DNA of 8,586 nt, taken from an uncultured Bacteroides sp. GTDB lineage: Bacteria > Bacteroidota > Bacteroidia > Bacteroidales > Bacteroidaceae. Below, in pieces: positions 1-6,737 of the stretch (positions within the stretch are counted from its first letter, which is position 1; each line of letters starts with the position of its first letter). The notes below the pieces were generated by a model, which saw nothing but the letters and a program-made list of their open reading frames with translations, searched no databases and was not told the origin of the DNA. Where the stretch lies: assembly GCA_900546645.1 (NCBI GenBank), contig URDR01000098.1:1-8586 (forward strand). Direction: 5' to 3'. The translations under genes and the position numbers were made by a program.

Positions 1-60
1 TTGCATGTGTTAAGCCTGTAGCTAGCGTTCATCCTGAGCCAGGATCAAACTCTTCTTTGT
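1..60 (-). rRNA. 16S ribosomal RNA, 5' end only (partial)
   Basis: Read on the minus strand, this is the start of a 16S rRNA gene. It carries the universal AGAGTTTGATCCTGGCTCAG priming segment followed by GATGAACGCTAGCTACAGGC and TTAACACATGCAA, a combination typical of Bacteroides and relatives. The gene continues beyond the left edge, so only about the first 60 nucleotides are present. The mature 5' end is placed near position 60 by aligning the GAGTTTGA block with E. coli numbering, and could be off by a few bases. Transcription runs leftward from the tandem promoters at 202-233 and 420-451. Confidence 0.97.
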
Positions 61-200
61 AAAATATCTTTTTTCTGTTTGTTCTGTTTTCAGGATACCG
101 AAATATCATTATTGACGGTTGTCTTTTTATATTCCTGTACTACATTGTCTGTTTATCAAAAATCTTTCAAAGAACTGTTGCTTTCGTTGTGAAAGCGGAT
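61..200 (-). other. rRNA operon leader
   Basis: This is the transcribed spacer between the proximal rRNA promoter and the mature 16S start, about 135-140 nucleotides long. It is AT-rich and has no open reading frame of note. Near its 5' end it contains the boxA-like sequence listed separately. The base-paired stem that RNase III normally cuts around 16S cannot be shown, because its 3' partner lies outside the window. Confidence 0.75.
164..176 (-). promoter_or_regulatory. boxA-like antitermination element in rRNA leader
   Basis: The minus strand reads AGTTCTTTGAAAG about 20-30 nucleotides after the expected start of transcription from the proximal promoter. It resembles the boxA core (roughly GCTCTTTAACA in E. 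coli) to which NusB/S10 bind for rRNA antitermination. Position and strand fit that role. The match is partial and the function is inferred. Confidence 0.45.
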
Positions 201-201
201 G

Positions 202-233
202 CAAAGGTAAAACATTTTTTCTTAACCATCAAA
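202..233 (-). promoter_or_regulatory. rRNA promoter P1 (proximal)
   Basis: On the minus strand TTTG (233-230) is followed after exactly 20 bases by TACCTTTG (209-202). This is a full match to the Bacteroidota primary sigma consensus (TTTG at -33, TAnnTTTG at -7). Transcription should start near 195-197. The upstream DNA (plus positions about 234-265) is a run of A-tracts on the minus strand that would serve as an UP-like element. The GC-rich segment just after the -7 box (GCATCCGC) resembles the discriminators of growth-rate-regulated stable RNA promoters. Confidence 0.85.
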
Positions 234-419
234 TTTTTTCGGAAGTTTTTTTTTATTTTTTTCTTTCAGGCAAAACCGGAAGAAAAAACATCAATTGAAG
301 CATGGCCTTCTCGCTCTCTTATAATAGTAATAAGATAAGATACTGAACCGGAGCCCCATTGCGTCTCACCGTTGTTCCATCATTTCATTCGTAATGTCTT
401 TCCCTCTCGAAAGCGGATG

Positions 420-451
420 CAAAAGTAGGGGTTTTATGAATAACAGCCAAA
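420..451 (-). promoter_or_regulatory. rRNA promoter P2 (distal)
   Basis: On the minus strand TTTG (451-448) is followed after 20 bases by TACTTTTG (427-420). Spacing and consensus match the proximal promoter. The 15-base core GAAAGCGGATGCAAA (plus-strand reading, 409-423) is identical to 191-205 at the proximal promoter, so the -7 region and first transcribed bases are duplicated. A-tracts on the minus strand lie upstream (plus positions about 453-485). Both promoters fire toward the 16S gene and are about 218 bases apart. Confidence 0.82.
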
Positions 452-1291
452 CTTTTAGCAAGGTTTTTTTGAAGTTTTTTCTCGGTTTTATACAAATGCA
501 CTGATTATCAGATGTGTTTAACAGCATGTTTTTTAGGAATACAGTAAAGGGACGGGGAAAATACACCTTTATTATATATAAGCACATGGAAACGGAAGGG
601 GAAATGCGGGAGGAAAGAAGCGGAAAAAGGGTGTTCCGGGCAGAAAAAGCGTGGATGCAGGCAGGAAAAAGAGATGGAGGGAAGGGGAAAATATTCTTAC
701 AGGATTAAAATGCAGGCAGTCCGGAAAGCAAGAAAAGATGCCCACGCTGGGAAAAAGGCACATTTTTTCTACAGGATAAGCAGAAAGGAGGGAAATAAAG
801 GAAACAAAAACGGAGGGGAAAAGAAGAAAGAAGGCAAGAATGCAGAAAAAAACAACGGAGGGAAAAATCATCCGGAGCACTGAAGGATAAATGCAGGAAG
901 ACTACAATTTTCTTTCTTATGACATTTTTTTCAATCGCATATTCTTCGAGCAAATAAAACCCACAAAAACCAAACAAGGAACTAACTACAGAAAAAAGAC
1001 TTCACTCTTATATTTATATCTATACACAAAAATTTTTATCTCGCTTAGTAAAATCCCCAAAACAAACCCCTCCCTCAAGAATATATCAAAAAAGAAAGAG
1101 ACGAAAAAAACTTTTTTCTTTCCATACCCACGCTGCAGTAAAGCATTTTCGAGTCTCTATAAAACTCACTATCAAAAACCAAAGACTAATCTTTACCATC
1201 CGTCCTATTCAACAAAGGAATGCCCCTCTTCACATCACCGGAACAGTCTGTTTTATTACTCTAATTCAAATTCAGTTCATCCACACCCCAT

Positions 1292-1308
1292 CCCCCCCCC
1301 AAAAAAAA
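1292..1308. repeat. homopolymer tract C9 followed by A8
   Basis: Nine C residues (1292-1300) run directly into eight A residues (1301-1308). Such tracts are prone to replication slippage and sequencing error. This one lies in the non-coding gap more than 270 bases before the sppA promoter, so an effect on expression is not evident. Confidence 0.9.
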
Positions 1309-1317
1309 CGCTTAGAC

Positions 1318-1392
1318 ATTTCCCTCAAAACGACAAGGCAAATTCAAAGAAACAACAAGGCATATTTCTACGAATGACAAAGCGAATCAAAA
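1318..1392. repeat. imperfect direct repeat of about 30 bases
   Basis: The segment beginning ATTTCCCTCAAAACGACAAG at 1318 partly recurs at 1363 as ATTTCTACGAATGACAAAGC, and both copies continue into a similar CAAA-rich tail. The match is only moderate and needs a small gap, so this could be chance in A/C-rich DNA. Alternatively it could be a decayed interspersed repeat. Confidence 0.3.
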
Positions 1393-1580
1393 CCCAGCAA
1401 TATATCCAATATTCCCCTCCTTATCTCTTCAACAAAGAAACACCCTAAGACTTTCACCTTAAATATCCACTAAAAAAAACGAAATTCCATAAACTTACAC
1501 AAAAACTCACCCACAAAAGCTTTCTGAACCACCCTACACCGAAGAGAATCCGTATCATCCCAAAGAAACTTAAACGACCC

Positions 1581-1611
1581 TTTGTTTTTCAGCCAAAAAA
1601 GAATAACTTTG
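1581..1611 (+). promoter_or_regulatory. promoter of the sppA-lpxK-PNP-thiL operon
   Basis: TTTG (1581-1584), a 19-base spacer and TAACTTTG (1604-1611) match the Bacteroidota -33/-7 consensus. Transcription should begin near 1617, giving a very short untranslated leader of about 17 bases before the sppA ATG at 1635. No other promoter of this quality was seen before lpxK, the phosphorylase gene or thiL, which fits a single transcript. Confidence 0.8.
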
Positions 1612-1634
1612 TTCTTCTTAAAAACGCAACAACC

Positions 1635-3401
1635 ATGAAAGATTTTTTCCGAACAATATTAGCTACCCTAATTGGTATTCTCATCGCAGGATTTGTTTGC
1701 TCCATTATTTGTATTGGAATCATAACCAGCATCATCACCTCTTCAAGCTCAGAAACAACAGTTAAAGACAACTCCATATTCGTTCTAAATATAGAAGGCA
1801 ATCTCATGGAGCGCTATACTCCAAACCCAATAGATCAGCTCTTAGGTGAGAACATTACCACCTATGGACTTGATGACATACTCAGCTCCGTAAAAAAGGC
1901 AAAAGAAGACTACCGAATCAAAGGAATATACCTTAATCTCAAATCATTCAGTTATCCACCTGCCTCACTAAAAGCTATACACGACGCTTTACAAGACTTC
2001 AAGCAAACCGGGAAATTCATTATAGCCTACAGCGGGTACTACACTCAAGGAGGCTATTACTTGGCAAATGCAGCCGATAAAATCATTATAAATCCTTCAG
2101 GACATATCATGTGGCATGGGCTGTCAGCACAAACCATGTTTTTTACAGAACTGCTCCAGAAGGCTGGTATAAACATGCAGATTTTCCGTGTAGGTAATTA
2201 CAAATCAGCTGTAGAGCCTTTCACGCAAACCCAAATGAGCGAAGCTAATCAGCATCAGACGAAAGAATATATCCAGTCAATATGGAATGATTTACTATCC
2301 GACATCTCCAGTTCACGCAACCTGACAGTTGAAAAACTGAACTCACTTGCAGACAGGAACATGGATTTCCAACCCGCTTCCAGCTATATAAAGGAAGGAT
2401 TAGCAGATACCCTCATGTATCAAGATGAAGTACTAAGTTATCTAAAGTCTCTAATAGGATGTAAAGAAACAGATAAGCTGTCCACTTTAAGCCTCAACGA
2501 AATGATTCATGTCAAACCCCTACAAATACCCCACAAAAAGGACAACGAAATAGCCATTTACTATGCGTATGGAGAAATTGACAATGGAACAGGATATTAC
2601 GGAGAAGGAATCAATTCCGAAAAAATGACAAAAGATTTGCGCCGACTACGCGAAGACAAACAAATAAAGGCCGTAGTGCTTCGTATCAACTCACCGGGAG
2701 GAAGCGCATACGGTTCGGAACAAATATGGAGAGAAGTTTCTTTACTCAAAGCCCAAAAACCAGTCGTAGTATCAATGGGAGACTATGCCGCCTCAGGCGG
2801 ATACTATATTTCATGTCCTGCCCACATGATTATAGCTTCTCCTACTACCCTTACCGGTTCCATCGGAATCTTCGGCATGTTTCCAGACGCATCTGAATTA
2901 TTGACCAATACGTTAGGATTACACTGGGACGGAGTAAAAACCAACCGACTTTCCGACTTAGGAGCCCTTCATCGACCTCTTAATGAAGAAGAAAAAGCAT
3001 TGATTCAGCAAACTGTAAACGAAGGATATGACTTATTCACCCGACGCTGTGCAGAAGGTCGTAACATTCCTTTGAACAAATTAGAGGAAATTGCCGGAGG
3101 AAGAGTGTGGACCGGAAAAATGGCCAAAGAATTAAACCTGGTAGATGAATTAGGAGGGCTGGACACAGCCATTCTTCATGCAGCCCGCTTAGCTGGACTG
3201 GAAGATTATCATACTGCTTCCTATCCCTCAAAAGCAGATGCCCTCTCTATGCTTTTAGAAGAGCCTGTCCATTCCTACATTCATAGTAAAATCACCCAAA
3301 CTATCGGAAACAGCTATTATGGTTTGTTCTCTACAATAAAAAACTTTCAAAATAACGATCGCCTACAAACACGATTACCATTCAACCTCTATATCCATTA
3401 A
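1635..3401 (+). CDS. sppA: signal peptide peptidase SppA, long (67K) type
   Basis: The product is a membrane-bound serine protease that degrades signal peptides left in the cytoplasmic membrane after protein export. At 588 residues it is the long, duplicated-domain form, close to the E. coli enzyme in size. Residues 7-33 form one hydrophobic membrane anchor. The N-terminal repeat carries VGNYKSAVEPF with Lys190 as general base. The C-terminal repeat carries INSPGGSAYGSE (351-362) and GDYAASGGYY with Ser387 as nucleophile, followed by the TGSIG segment. These correspond to Lys209 and Ser409 of E. coli, so the Ser-Lys dyad is intact. The ATG at 1635 is placed 24 bases after a strong -7 box and starts directly before the anchor. 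It is the first gene of the operon, and lpxK follows after 4 bases. Confidence 0.95.
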   Translation: MKDFFRTILATLIGILIAGFVCSIICIGIITSIITSSSSETTVKDNSIFVLNIEGNLMERYTPNPIDQLLGENITTYGLDDILSSVKKAKEDYRIKGIYLNLKSFSYPPASLKAIHDALQDFKQTGKFIIAYSGYYTQGGYYLANAADKIIINPSGHIMWHGLSAQTMFFTELLQKAGINMQIFRVGNYKSAVEPFTQTQMSEANQHQTKEYIQSIWNDLLSDISSSRNLTVEKLNSLADRNMDFQPASSYIKEGLADTLMYQDEVLSYLKSLIGCKETDKLSTLSLNEMIHVKPLQIPHKKDNEIAIYYAYGEIDNGTGYYGEGINSEKMTKDLRRLREDKQIKAVVLRINSPGGSAYGSEQIWREVSLLKAQKPVVVSMGDYAASGGYYISCPAHMIIASPTTLTGSIGIFGMFPDASELLTNTLGLHWDGVKTNRLSDLGALHRPLNEEEKALIQQTVNEGYDLFTRRCAEGRNIPLNKLEEIAGGRVWTGKMAKELNLVDELGGLDTAILHAARLAGLEDYHTASYPSKADALSMLLEEPVHSYIHSKITQTIGNSYYGLFSTIKNFQNNDRLQTRLPFNLYIH

Positions 3402-3405
3402 TTCT

Positions 3406-4527
3406 ATGAGTTCAGCTCTAAAGTCTCTATTATCCTTATGCCTATTCCCCTTTGCTCTACTATACGGAACAGGAGTCATCATAAGAAATCTACTTTTTGA
3501 CTTGCGAATACTGAAGTCAACCTGTTTCCCTATACCCGTAATCAGTGTAGGAAACATCACCGTAGGCGGAACGGGAAAAACGCCTCACACCGAATACCTG
3601 ATACAGCTACTACAAAAAGAATTTAATACAGCCGTACTGAGCCGAGGATACAAGCGAAAATCAAAAGGATTCGTATTGGCTTCTTCCCTCACCACAATGG
3701 AACAAATAGGAGACGAGCCATATCAAATGAAACATAAGTTTCCAGGCATCCACATGGCAGTCGACCGCGACCGTTGCCATGGTATCACCAGACTCACCAA
3801 CCCGGAAAGCAACTTAGGAGTTGAAGTCATCTTATTAGACGATGCCTTCCAACACCGATATGTCAAACCCGGTTTATCCATACTGCTCATTGACTATAAC
3901 CGCCCTATCTATTCCGACTTCCTTCTCCCTACCGGAAGACTCCGGGAGCCTGCGGGCGGAAAAAGACGAGCAGACATTTTGCTTGTAACGAAATGTCCGG
4001 AAACGATGAGCCCTGATGAACAAAAGTACATACGGGCAAAGCTTAATCCATTGCCCGGGCAGGCTCTTTATTTCACCCGATTCGTGTACGATGACTTATA
4101 TCTACTAACCTCACCCACCTCCAAAAGAAACCTTCAGTCGCTCACAAACGACTGTGAAATCTTATTGGTCACAGGTATTGCATCTCCGCATAGCCTCATC
4201 AAAAAGTTATCGGCATATACCCCTCATGTATATCCGCTGACATTTACAGACCACCATGACTTCACAGAAGATGACATAAAATTAATACAACGGAAATTTG
4301 AACAGCTTTCCTCAGGAAAGCGTCTCATTATAACCACGGAGAAAGACGCAGCACGGCTCATCAACCATCCCTTGATGCCTAACGACATCAAGGAAAATAC
4401 ATCTGTGCTCCCCATCAAAGTGGCATTTTTAAACCAAAGCGACCAATTATTTAACAAAAAAATTATTGAGTATGTTAGACAAAATTCAAGAAACAGTGGC
4501 CTTCTTAAAAAACAGAATGCGCACTAA
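3406..4527 (+). CDS. lpxK: tetraacyldisaccharide 4'-kinase (lipid A biosynthesis)
   Basis: LpxK phosphorylates the 4' position of the lipid A disaccharide precursor at the inner face of the cytoplasmic membrane, giving lipid IVA. Residues about 6-24 are hydrophobic and fit the membrane-associating N-terminus. The family P-loop is VGGTGKT at 53-59, with Lys58 for ATP. Other family signatures are GDEP (102-105), LDDAFQH (144-150; more usually LDDGFQH), TDHHDF (281-286) and TTEKDAARL (310-318). The length of 373 residues is somewhat longer than well-studied homologues, the excess being mainly C-terminal. The start is 4 bases after the sppA stop, so translation is probably coupled. The last 18 or so codons overlap the phosphorylase gene in another frame. 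The gene indicates a Gram-negative cell with lipid A. Confidence 0.95.
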   Translation: MSSALKSLLSLCLFPFALLYGTGVIIRNLLFDLRILKSTCFPIPVISVGNITVGGTGKTPHTEYLIQLLQKEFNTAVLSRGYKRKSKGFVLASSLTTMEQIGDEPYQMKHKFPGIHMAVDRDRCHGITRLTNPESNLGVEVILLDDAFQHRYVKPGLSILLIDYNRPIYSDFLLPTGRLREPAGGKRRADILLVTKCPETMSPDEQKYIRAKLNPLPGQALYFTRFVYDDLYLLTSPTSKRNLQSLTNDCEILLVTGIASPHSLIKKLSAYTPHVYPLTFTDHHDFTEDDIKLIQRKFEQLSSGKRLIITTEKDAARLINHPLMPNDIKENTSVLPIKVAFLNQSDQLFNKKIIEYVRQNSRNSGLLKKQNAH

Positions 4528-5281
4528 CCCCGAAACTGCCATCATTTTAGGAACCGGATTAGGCAGCTTAGTACATGAAATTACCGAAGCATACGAAATC
4601 TGCTATTCCGAAATCCCCAACTTCCCCGTATCAACCGTTGAAGGTCACAGCGGGAAACTGATCTTTGGCAAATTAGGAGAAAAACCTATCATGGCCATGC
4701 AGGGACGATTCCACTTCTATGAAGGCTATTCCATGAAAGAAGTAACCTTCCCCATCCGAGTCATGCGTGAATTAGGCATCAAAACCTTGTTCGTCTCAAA
4801 TGCATCCGGCGGAACAAATCCCGACTTTGAAATTGGAGACCTGATGATTATCACTGACCATATCAACTTCTTCCCAGAACACCCGCTCCGCGGAAAAAAC
4901 ATTCCTTACGGACCGCGTTTCCCGGATATGAGCGAGGCGTATTCAAAAGAACTGATAGCCAAAGCGCTTGAAATTGCCAAGGAAAAACAAATCAAAGTAC
5001 AGCAAGGAGTATACATCGGCACCCAAGGTCCTACTTTTGAAACTCCGGCAGAATACAAGATGTTCCGTATCTTAGGGGCAGATGCAGTGGGTATGTCTAC
5101 CGTACCCGAAGTCATCGTTGCCAACCACTGCGGCATCAAAGTATTCGGCATCTCAGTAATCACAGATCTGGGAGTAGAAGGCAAGATCGTGGAAGTATCA
5201 CACGAAGAAGTTCAGAAAGCAGCCGACCAAGCCCAGCCTTATATGACAACCATCATGCGCGAACTAATCAACAGAGCATAA
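4472..5281 (+). CDS. punA: purine nucleoside phosphorylase, trimeric PNP-I type
   Basis: The enzyme splits purine (deoxy)nucleosides with phosphate, giving free base and (deoxy)ribose 1-phosphate for purine salvage in the cytoplasm. I chose the ATG at 4472, giving 269 residues beginning MLDKIQE as in Bacillus-type homologues. An in-frame TTG two codons upstream is less likely. Visible motifs are GTGLGS (27-32), EGHSG (57-61), QGRFHFYEGY (77-86), SNASGG (109-114), GPTFETPAE (186-194, with Glu190 equivalent to human Glu201), GMSTVPE (207-213) and SHEEV (243-247). The usual ITN is ITD here, with Asp232 at the position of human Asn243; this residue helps set 6-oxo versus 6-amino purine preference, so adenosine use is possible. 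The gene overlaps lpxK by 56 bases, and thiL follows after 11. Confidence 0.93.
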   Translation: MLDKIQETVAFLKNRMRTNPETAIILGTGLGSLVHEITEAYEICYSEIPNFPVSTVEGHSGKLIFGKLGEKPIMAMQGRFHFYEGYSMKEVTFPIRVMRELGIKTLFVSNASGGTNPDFEIGDLMIITDHINFFPEHPLRGKNIPYGPRFPDMSEAYSKELIAKALEIAKEKQIKVQQGVYIGTQGPTFETPAEYKMFRILGADAVGMSTVPEVIVANHCGIKVFGISVITDLGVEGKIVEVSHEEVQKAADQAQPYMTTIMRELINRA

Positions 5282-5292
5282 TATAAAATAAT

Positions 5293-6330
5293 ATGTACGA
5301 AGGAAAGAGAACAGAAATTGCAGCCTTGGGCGAATTCGGACTAATCAAGCATCTCACCCAAGATATAAAATTACAGAATCCGGAAAGTAAATATGGCATA
5401 GGCGACGATGCTGCTGTACTAGAGTTCCCGGAGAAACAGATTTTGGTTACAACCGACCTACTGATGGAAGGAGTACACTTTGATTTGGTATATACTCCGC
5501 TGAAACATCTGGGCTACAAATCAGCTATGGTAAACTTCTCGGATATCTATGCCATGAACGGAACTCCTAAACAAATAACCGTTTCCCTGGCTATATCCAA
5601 ACGCTTCTGCATTGAAGACCTTGAGGATTTCTATGACGGCTTGAAATTGGCTTGTCAACTGCATCACGTAGATATTGTAGGAGGAGATACTACTTCTTCG
5701 GTAACCGGACTTGCCATCTCCATTACTTGCATCGGAGAAGCAGATAAAAATAAAACTGCGTACCGCAACGGAGCAAAAGATACCGATTTGATTTGTGTCA
5801 GCGGAGACTTGGGGGCTGCATACATGGGACTCCAGCTAATGGAACGGGAAAAAGCCGTTTTTCAAGGTGAAAAAGAGGTGCAGCCTGATTTCTCCGGAAA
5901 AGAGTATCTCTTAGAACGTTTTCTGAAACCAGAGGCCAGAAAAGATATCATCGAAAAACTGGATAAAGCAGGAATAAAGCCTACTGCCATGATGGACATC
6001 TCGGATGGACTTTCTTCTGAGCTTCTTCACATCTGCTCACAGAGCAATACCGGTTGCCGGATTTATGAAGAACGAATCCCCATTGACTATCAAACTGCAG
6101 TAATGGCGGAAGAATTCAACATGAATCTTACCACCTGTGCCTTAAACGGAGGGGAAGATTACGAATTACTTTTCACAGTATCTCTGACAGAGCATGAAAA
6201 AGTGTCTCAAATAGAAGGAGTCAAAGTGATTGGTCACATAACCAAACCTGAACTAGGACGTGCTTTAATCACCCGCGATGGAAATGAGTTTGAACTGAAA
6301 GCCCAGGGATGGAATCCTTTGAAGCAATAA
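5293..6330 (+). CDS. thiL: thiamine-monophosphate kinase
   Basis: ThiL phosphorylates thiamine monophosphate with ATP to make thiamine diphosphate, the active cofactor. The 345-residue protein has the AIR-synthase-like fold signatures in order: GIGDDAA (35-41), TTDLLMEGVHF (53-63), NFSD (81-84), the Mg-binding VGGDTT (129-134), SGDLG (170-174), MDISDGLSSEL (234-244) and GGEDYELLF (286-294). All the metal-binding acidic motifs appear intact, and the length is normal for the family. The ATG at 5293 follows the phosphorylase stop by 11 bases in very AT-rich DNA without a clear ribosome-binding site, which is normal in this phylum. It is the last gene of the operon, followed at once by a terminator. 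Confidence 0.95.
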   Translation: MYEGKRTEIAALGEFGLIKHLTQDIKLQNPESKYGIGDDAAVLEFPEKQILVTTDLLMEGVHFDLVYTPLKHLGYKSAMVNFSDIYAMNGTPKQITVSLAISKRFCIEDLEDFYDGLKLACQLHHVDIVGGDTTSSVTGLAISITCIGEADKNKTAYRNGAKDTDLICVSGDLGAAYMGLQLMEREKAVFQGEKEVQPDFSGKEYLLERFLKPEARKDIIEKLDKAGIKPTAMMDISDGLSSELLHICSQSNTGCRIYEERIPIDYQTAVMAEEFNMNLTTCALNGGEDYELLFTVSLTEHEKVSQIEGVKVIGHITKPELGRALITRDGNEFELKAQGWNPLKQ

Positions 6331-6339
6331 AACTGACCC

Positions 6340-6386
6340 TAATTAGTGCCAAATATAAATTTTGGCACTAATTATTTACTTTTTTT
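6340..6386 (+). terminator. intrinsic terminator after thiL
   Basis: AATTAGTGCCAAA (6341-6353) pairs perfectly with TTTGGCACTAATT (6361-6373) around a 7-base loop, and one flanking T-A pair extends the stem to 14 bp. A T-rich tail follows, ending in seven T at 6380-6386. It lies 10 bases after the thiL stop and ends the sppA operon. The stem is nearly symmetrical, but the long T run lies on the plus-strand side. Confidence 0.9.
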
Positions 6387-6396
6387 CATCAAATAA

Positions 6397-6427
6397 TTTG
6401 CAAAGTTAAAAAAAACACCTACCTTTG
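6397..6427 (+). promoter_or_regulatory. tRNA-Phe promoter
   Basis: TTTG (6397-6400), a 19-base spacer and TACCTTTG (6420-6427) form a full Bacteroidota consensus promoter. The -7 box is identical to that of the proximal rRNA promoter. Transcription should start near 6433, giving a 5' leader of about 12 bases for RNase P to remove. Confidence 0.85.
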
Positions 6428-6444
6428 CAACGCAAAACAAAAAA

Positions 6445-6517
6445 GGTGCCATAGCTCAGTTGGTAGAGCAAAGGACTGAAAATCCTTGTGTCCCCGGTTC
6501 GATTCCTGGTGGCACCA
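6445..6517 (+). tRNA. tRNA-Phe (anticodon GAA)
   Basis: The 73 bases fold as a standard cloverleaf. The acceptor is GGTGCCA with TGGCACC, the D-arm GCTC with GAGC, the anticodon stem AAGGA with TCCTT enclosing CTGAAAA, and the T-loop TTCGATT. The anticodon GAA reads Phe codons. The T-stem CCCGG/CCTGG contains one C-T mismatch (positions 51 and 63 in tRNA numbering). The discriminator is A, and the next bases are CCT, so the CCA end is not encoded and must be added by the nucleotidyltransferase. The gene has its own promoter and terminator, and an integrase gene follows, suggesting use as an integration target. Confidence 0.96.
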
Positions 6518-6520
6518 CCT
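6494..6520. other. candidate attachment site (attL) at tRNA-Phe 3' end
   Basis: Tyrosine recombinases often insert elements at the T-arm and acceptor end of a tRNA gene, keeping the tRNA intact. Here an integrase gene follows tRNA-Phe within 250 bases, and the DNA beyond is accessory in type. The exact core cannot be read, because the matching copy expected at the far end of the element is outside the window. The interval given is the usual target portion of the tRNA and is an inference. Confidence 0.35.
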
Positions 6521-6543
6521 TTAAGAAAAGCAAAAGACAGTAA

Positions 6544-6576
6544 AATCCTGATTTCCAAACGGAATCGGGATTTTTT
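6544..6576 (+). terminator. intrinsic terminator after tRNA-Phe
   Basis: AATCCTGATTTCC (6544-6556) pairs with GGAATCGGGATT (6561-6572) around an AAAC loop, with one G-T pair and one bulged T. The run of six T at 6571-6576 ends it. It lies about 27 bases past the tRNA and should end its transcript before the integrase region. Confidence 0.8.
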
Positions 6577-6620
6577 GTTTTCCGGCGGAACGCAAAAAAT
6601 GGCAAAATATTACCGTTCGA

Positions 6621-6666
6621 GGTGGAGCAAAAGGTGGAGATAAAAGGTGGAGCAAAAATCTCCACC
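6621..6666. repeat. GGTGGAG repeat cluster upstream of integrase
   Basis: The heptamer GGTGGAG occurs three times in direct orientation (6621-6627, 6633-6639, 6646-6652), with starts 12 and 13 bases apart and A-rich spacers. It occurs once inverted as CTCCACC (6660-6666). The second copy extended (GGTGGAGAT, 6633-6641) is a perfect 9-base inverted match to ATCTCCACC (6658-6666). The cluster lies between the putative attachment site and the integrase gene. That placing suits arm-type integrase sites, excision-factor sites or an operator controlling the integrase. The protein that binds it is unknown. Confidence 0.75.
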
Positions 6667-6729
6667 GAATTAGAGTCTTTCTCGCTGATTTGCAATGTTT
6701 TGCGTATAAAGAAAACGTGGTTGGTTTCC

Positions 6730-6737
6730 TACTTTTG
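6730..6737 (+). promoter_or_regulatory. candidate -7 box of the integrase promoter
   Basis: TACTTTTG matches TAnnTTTG and would start transcription near 6743, about 19 bases before the integrase ATG. No TTTG lies at the usual 19-21 base distance upstream. The nearest one (6699-6702) leaves a 27-base gap, so the promoter may be weak or need an activator. Confidence 0.45.

Larger units (their letters stand above)
486..1580. other. long non-coding gap with strand-composition switch
   Basis: I find no convincing gene between the rRNA promoters and the sppA promoter. The plus strand is G/A-rich from about 540 to 885; for example, 25 of the 60 bases in 601-660 are G. It then turns A/C-rich: by hand count about 45 of 540 bases are G in 1021-1560. 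Open frames here translate to low-complexity strings of K, N, S, F and P without recognisable domains. I found no TAnnTTTG box on either strand inside the gap, and no tRNA or hairpin-plus-T-run terminator. A C9A8 tract and a weak direct repeat are listed separately. Confidence 0.7.

Noticed and set aside
514..977. Several overlapping open frames on both strands in the purine-rich segment
   Set aside because: They are lysine/glycine-rich on one strand and phenylalanine/proline-rich on the other. That is simply what G/A-rich DNA gives, with no recognisable domain.
891..1448. Open frame of 185 codons on the plus strand
   Set aside because: The translation is low-complexity and dominated by K, S, N, P, T and F, as expected from A/C-rich DNA. 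It has no domain and no promoter box before it, and its composition is unlike the real genes nearby.
4466..4471. TTG start two codons upstream for the phosphorylase
   Set aside because: The ATG at 4472 gives the usual MLD-type N-terminus and needs no alternative start codon.
6612..6630. ACCGTTCGAGGTGGAGCA as a partial copy of the tRNA-Phe 3' end
   Set aside because: It shares only GTTCGA and a GGTGG-like stretch with the tRNA and needs several gaps, so it is likely chance and not a second attachment core.
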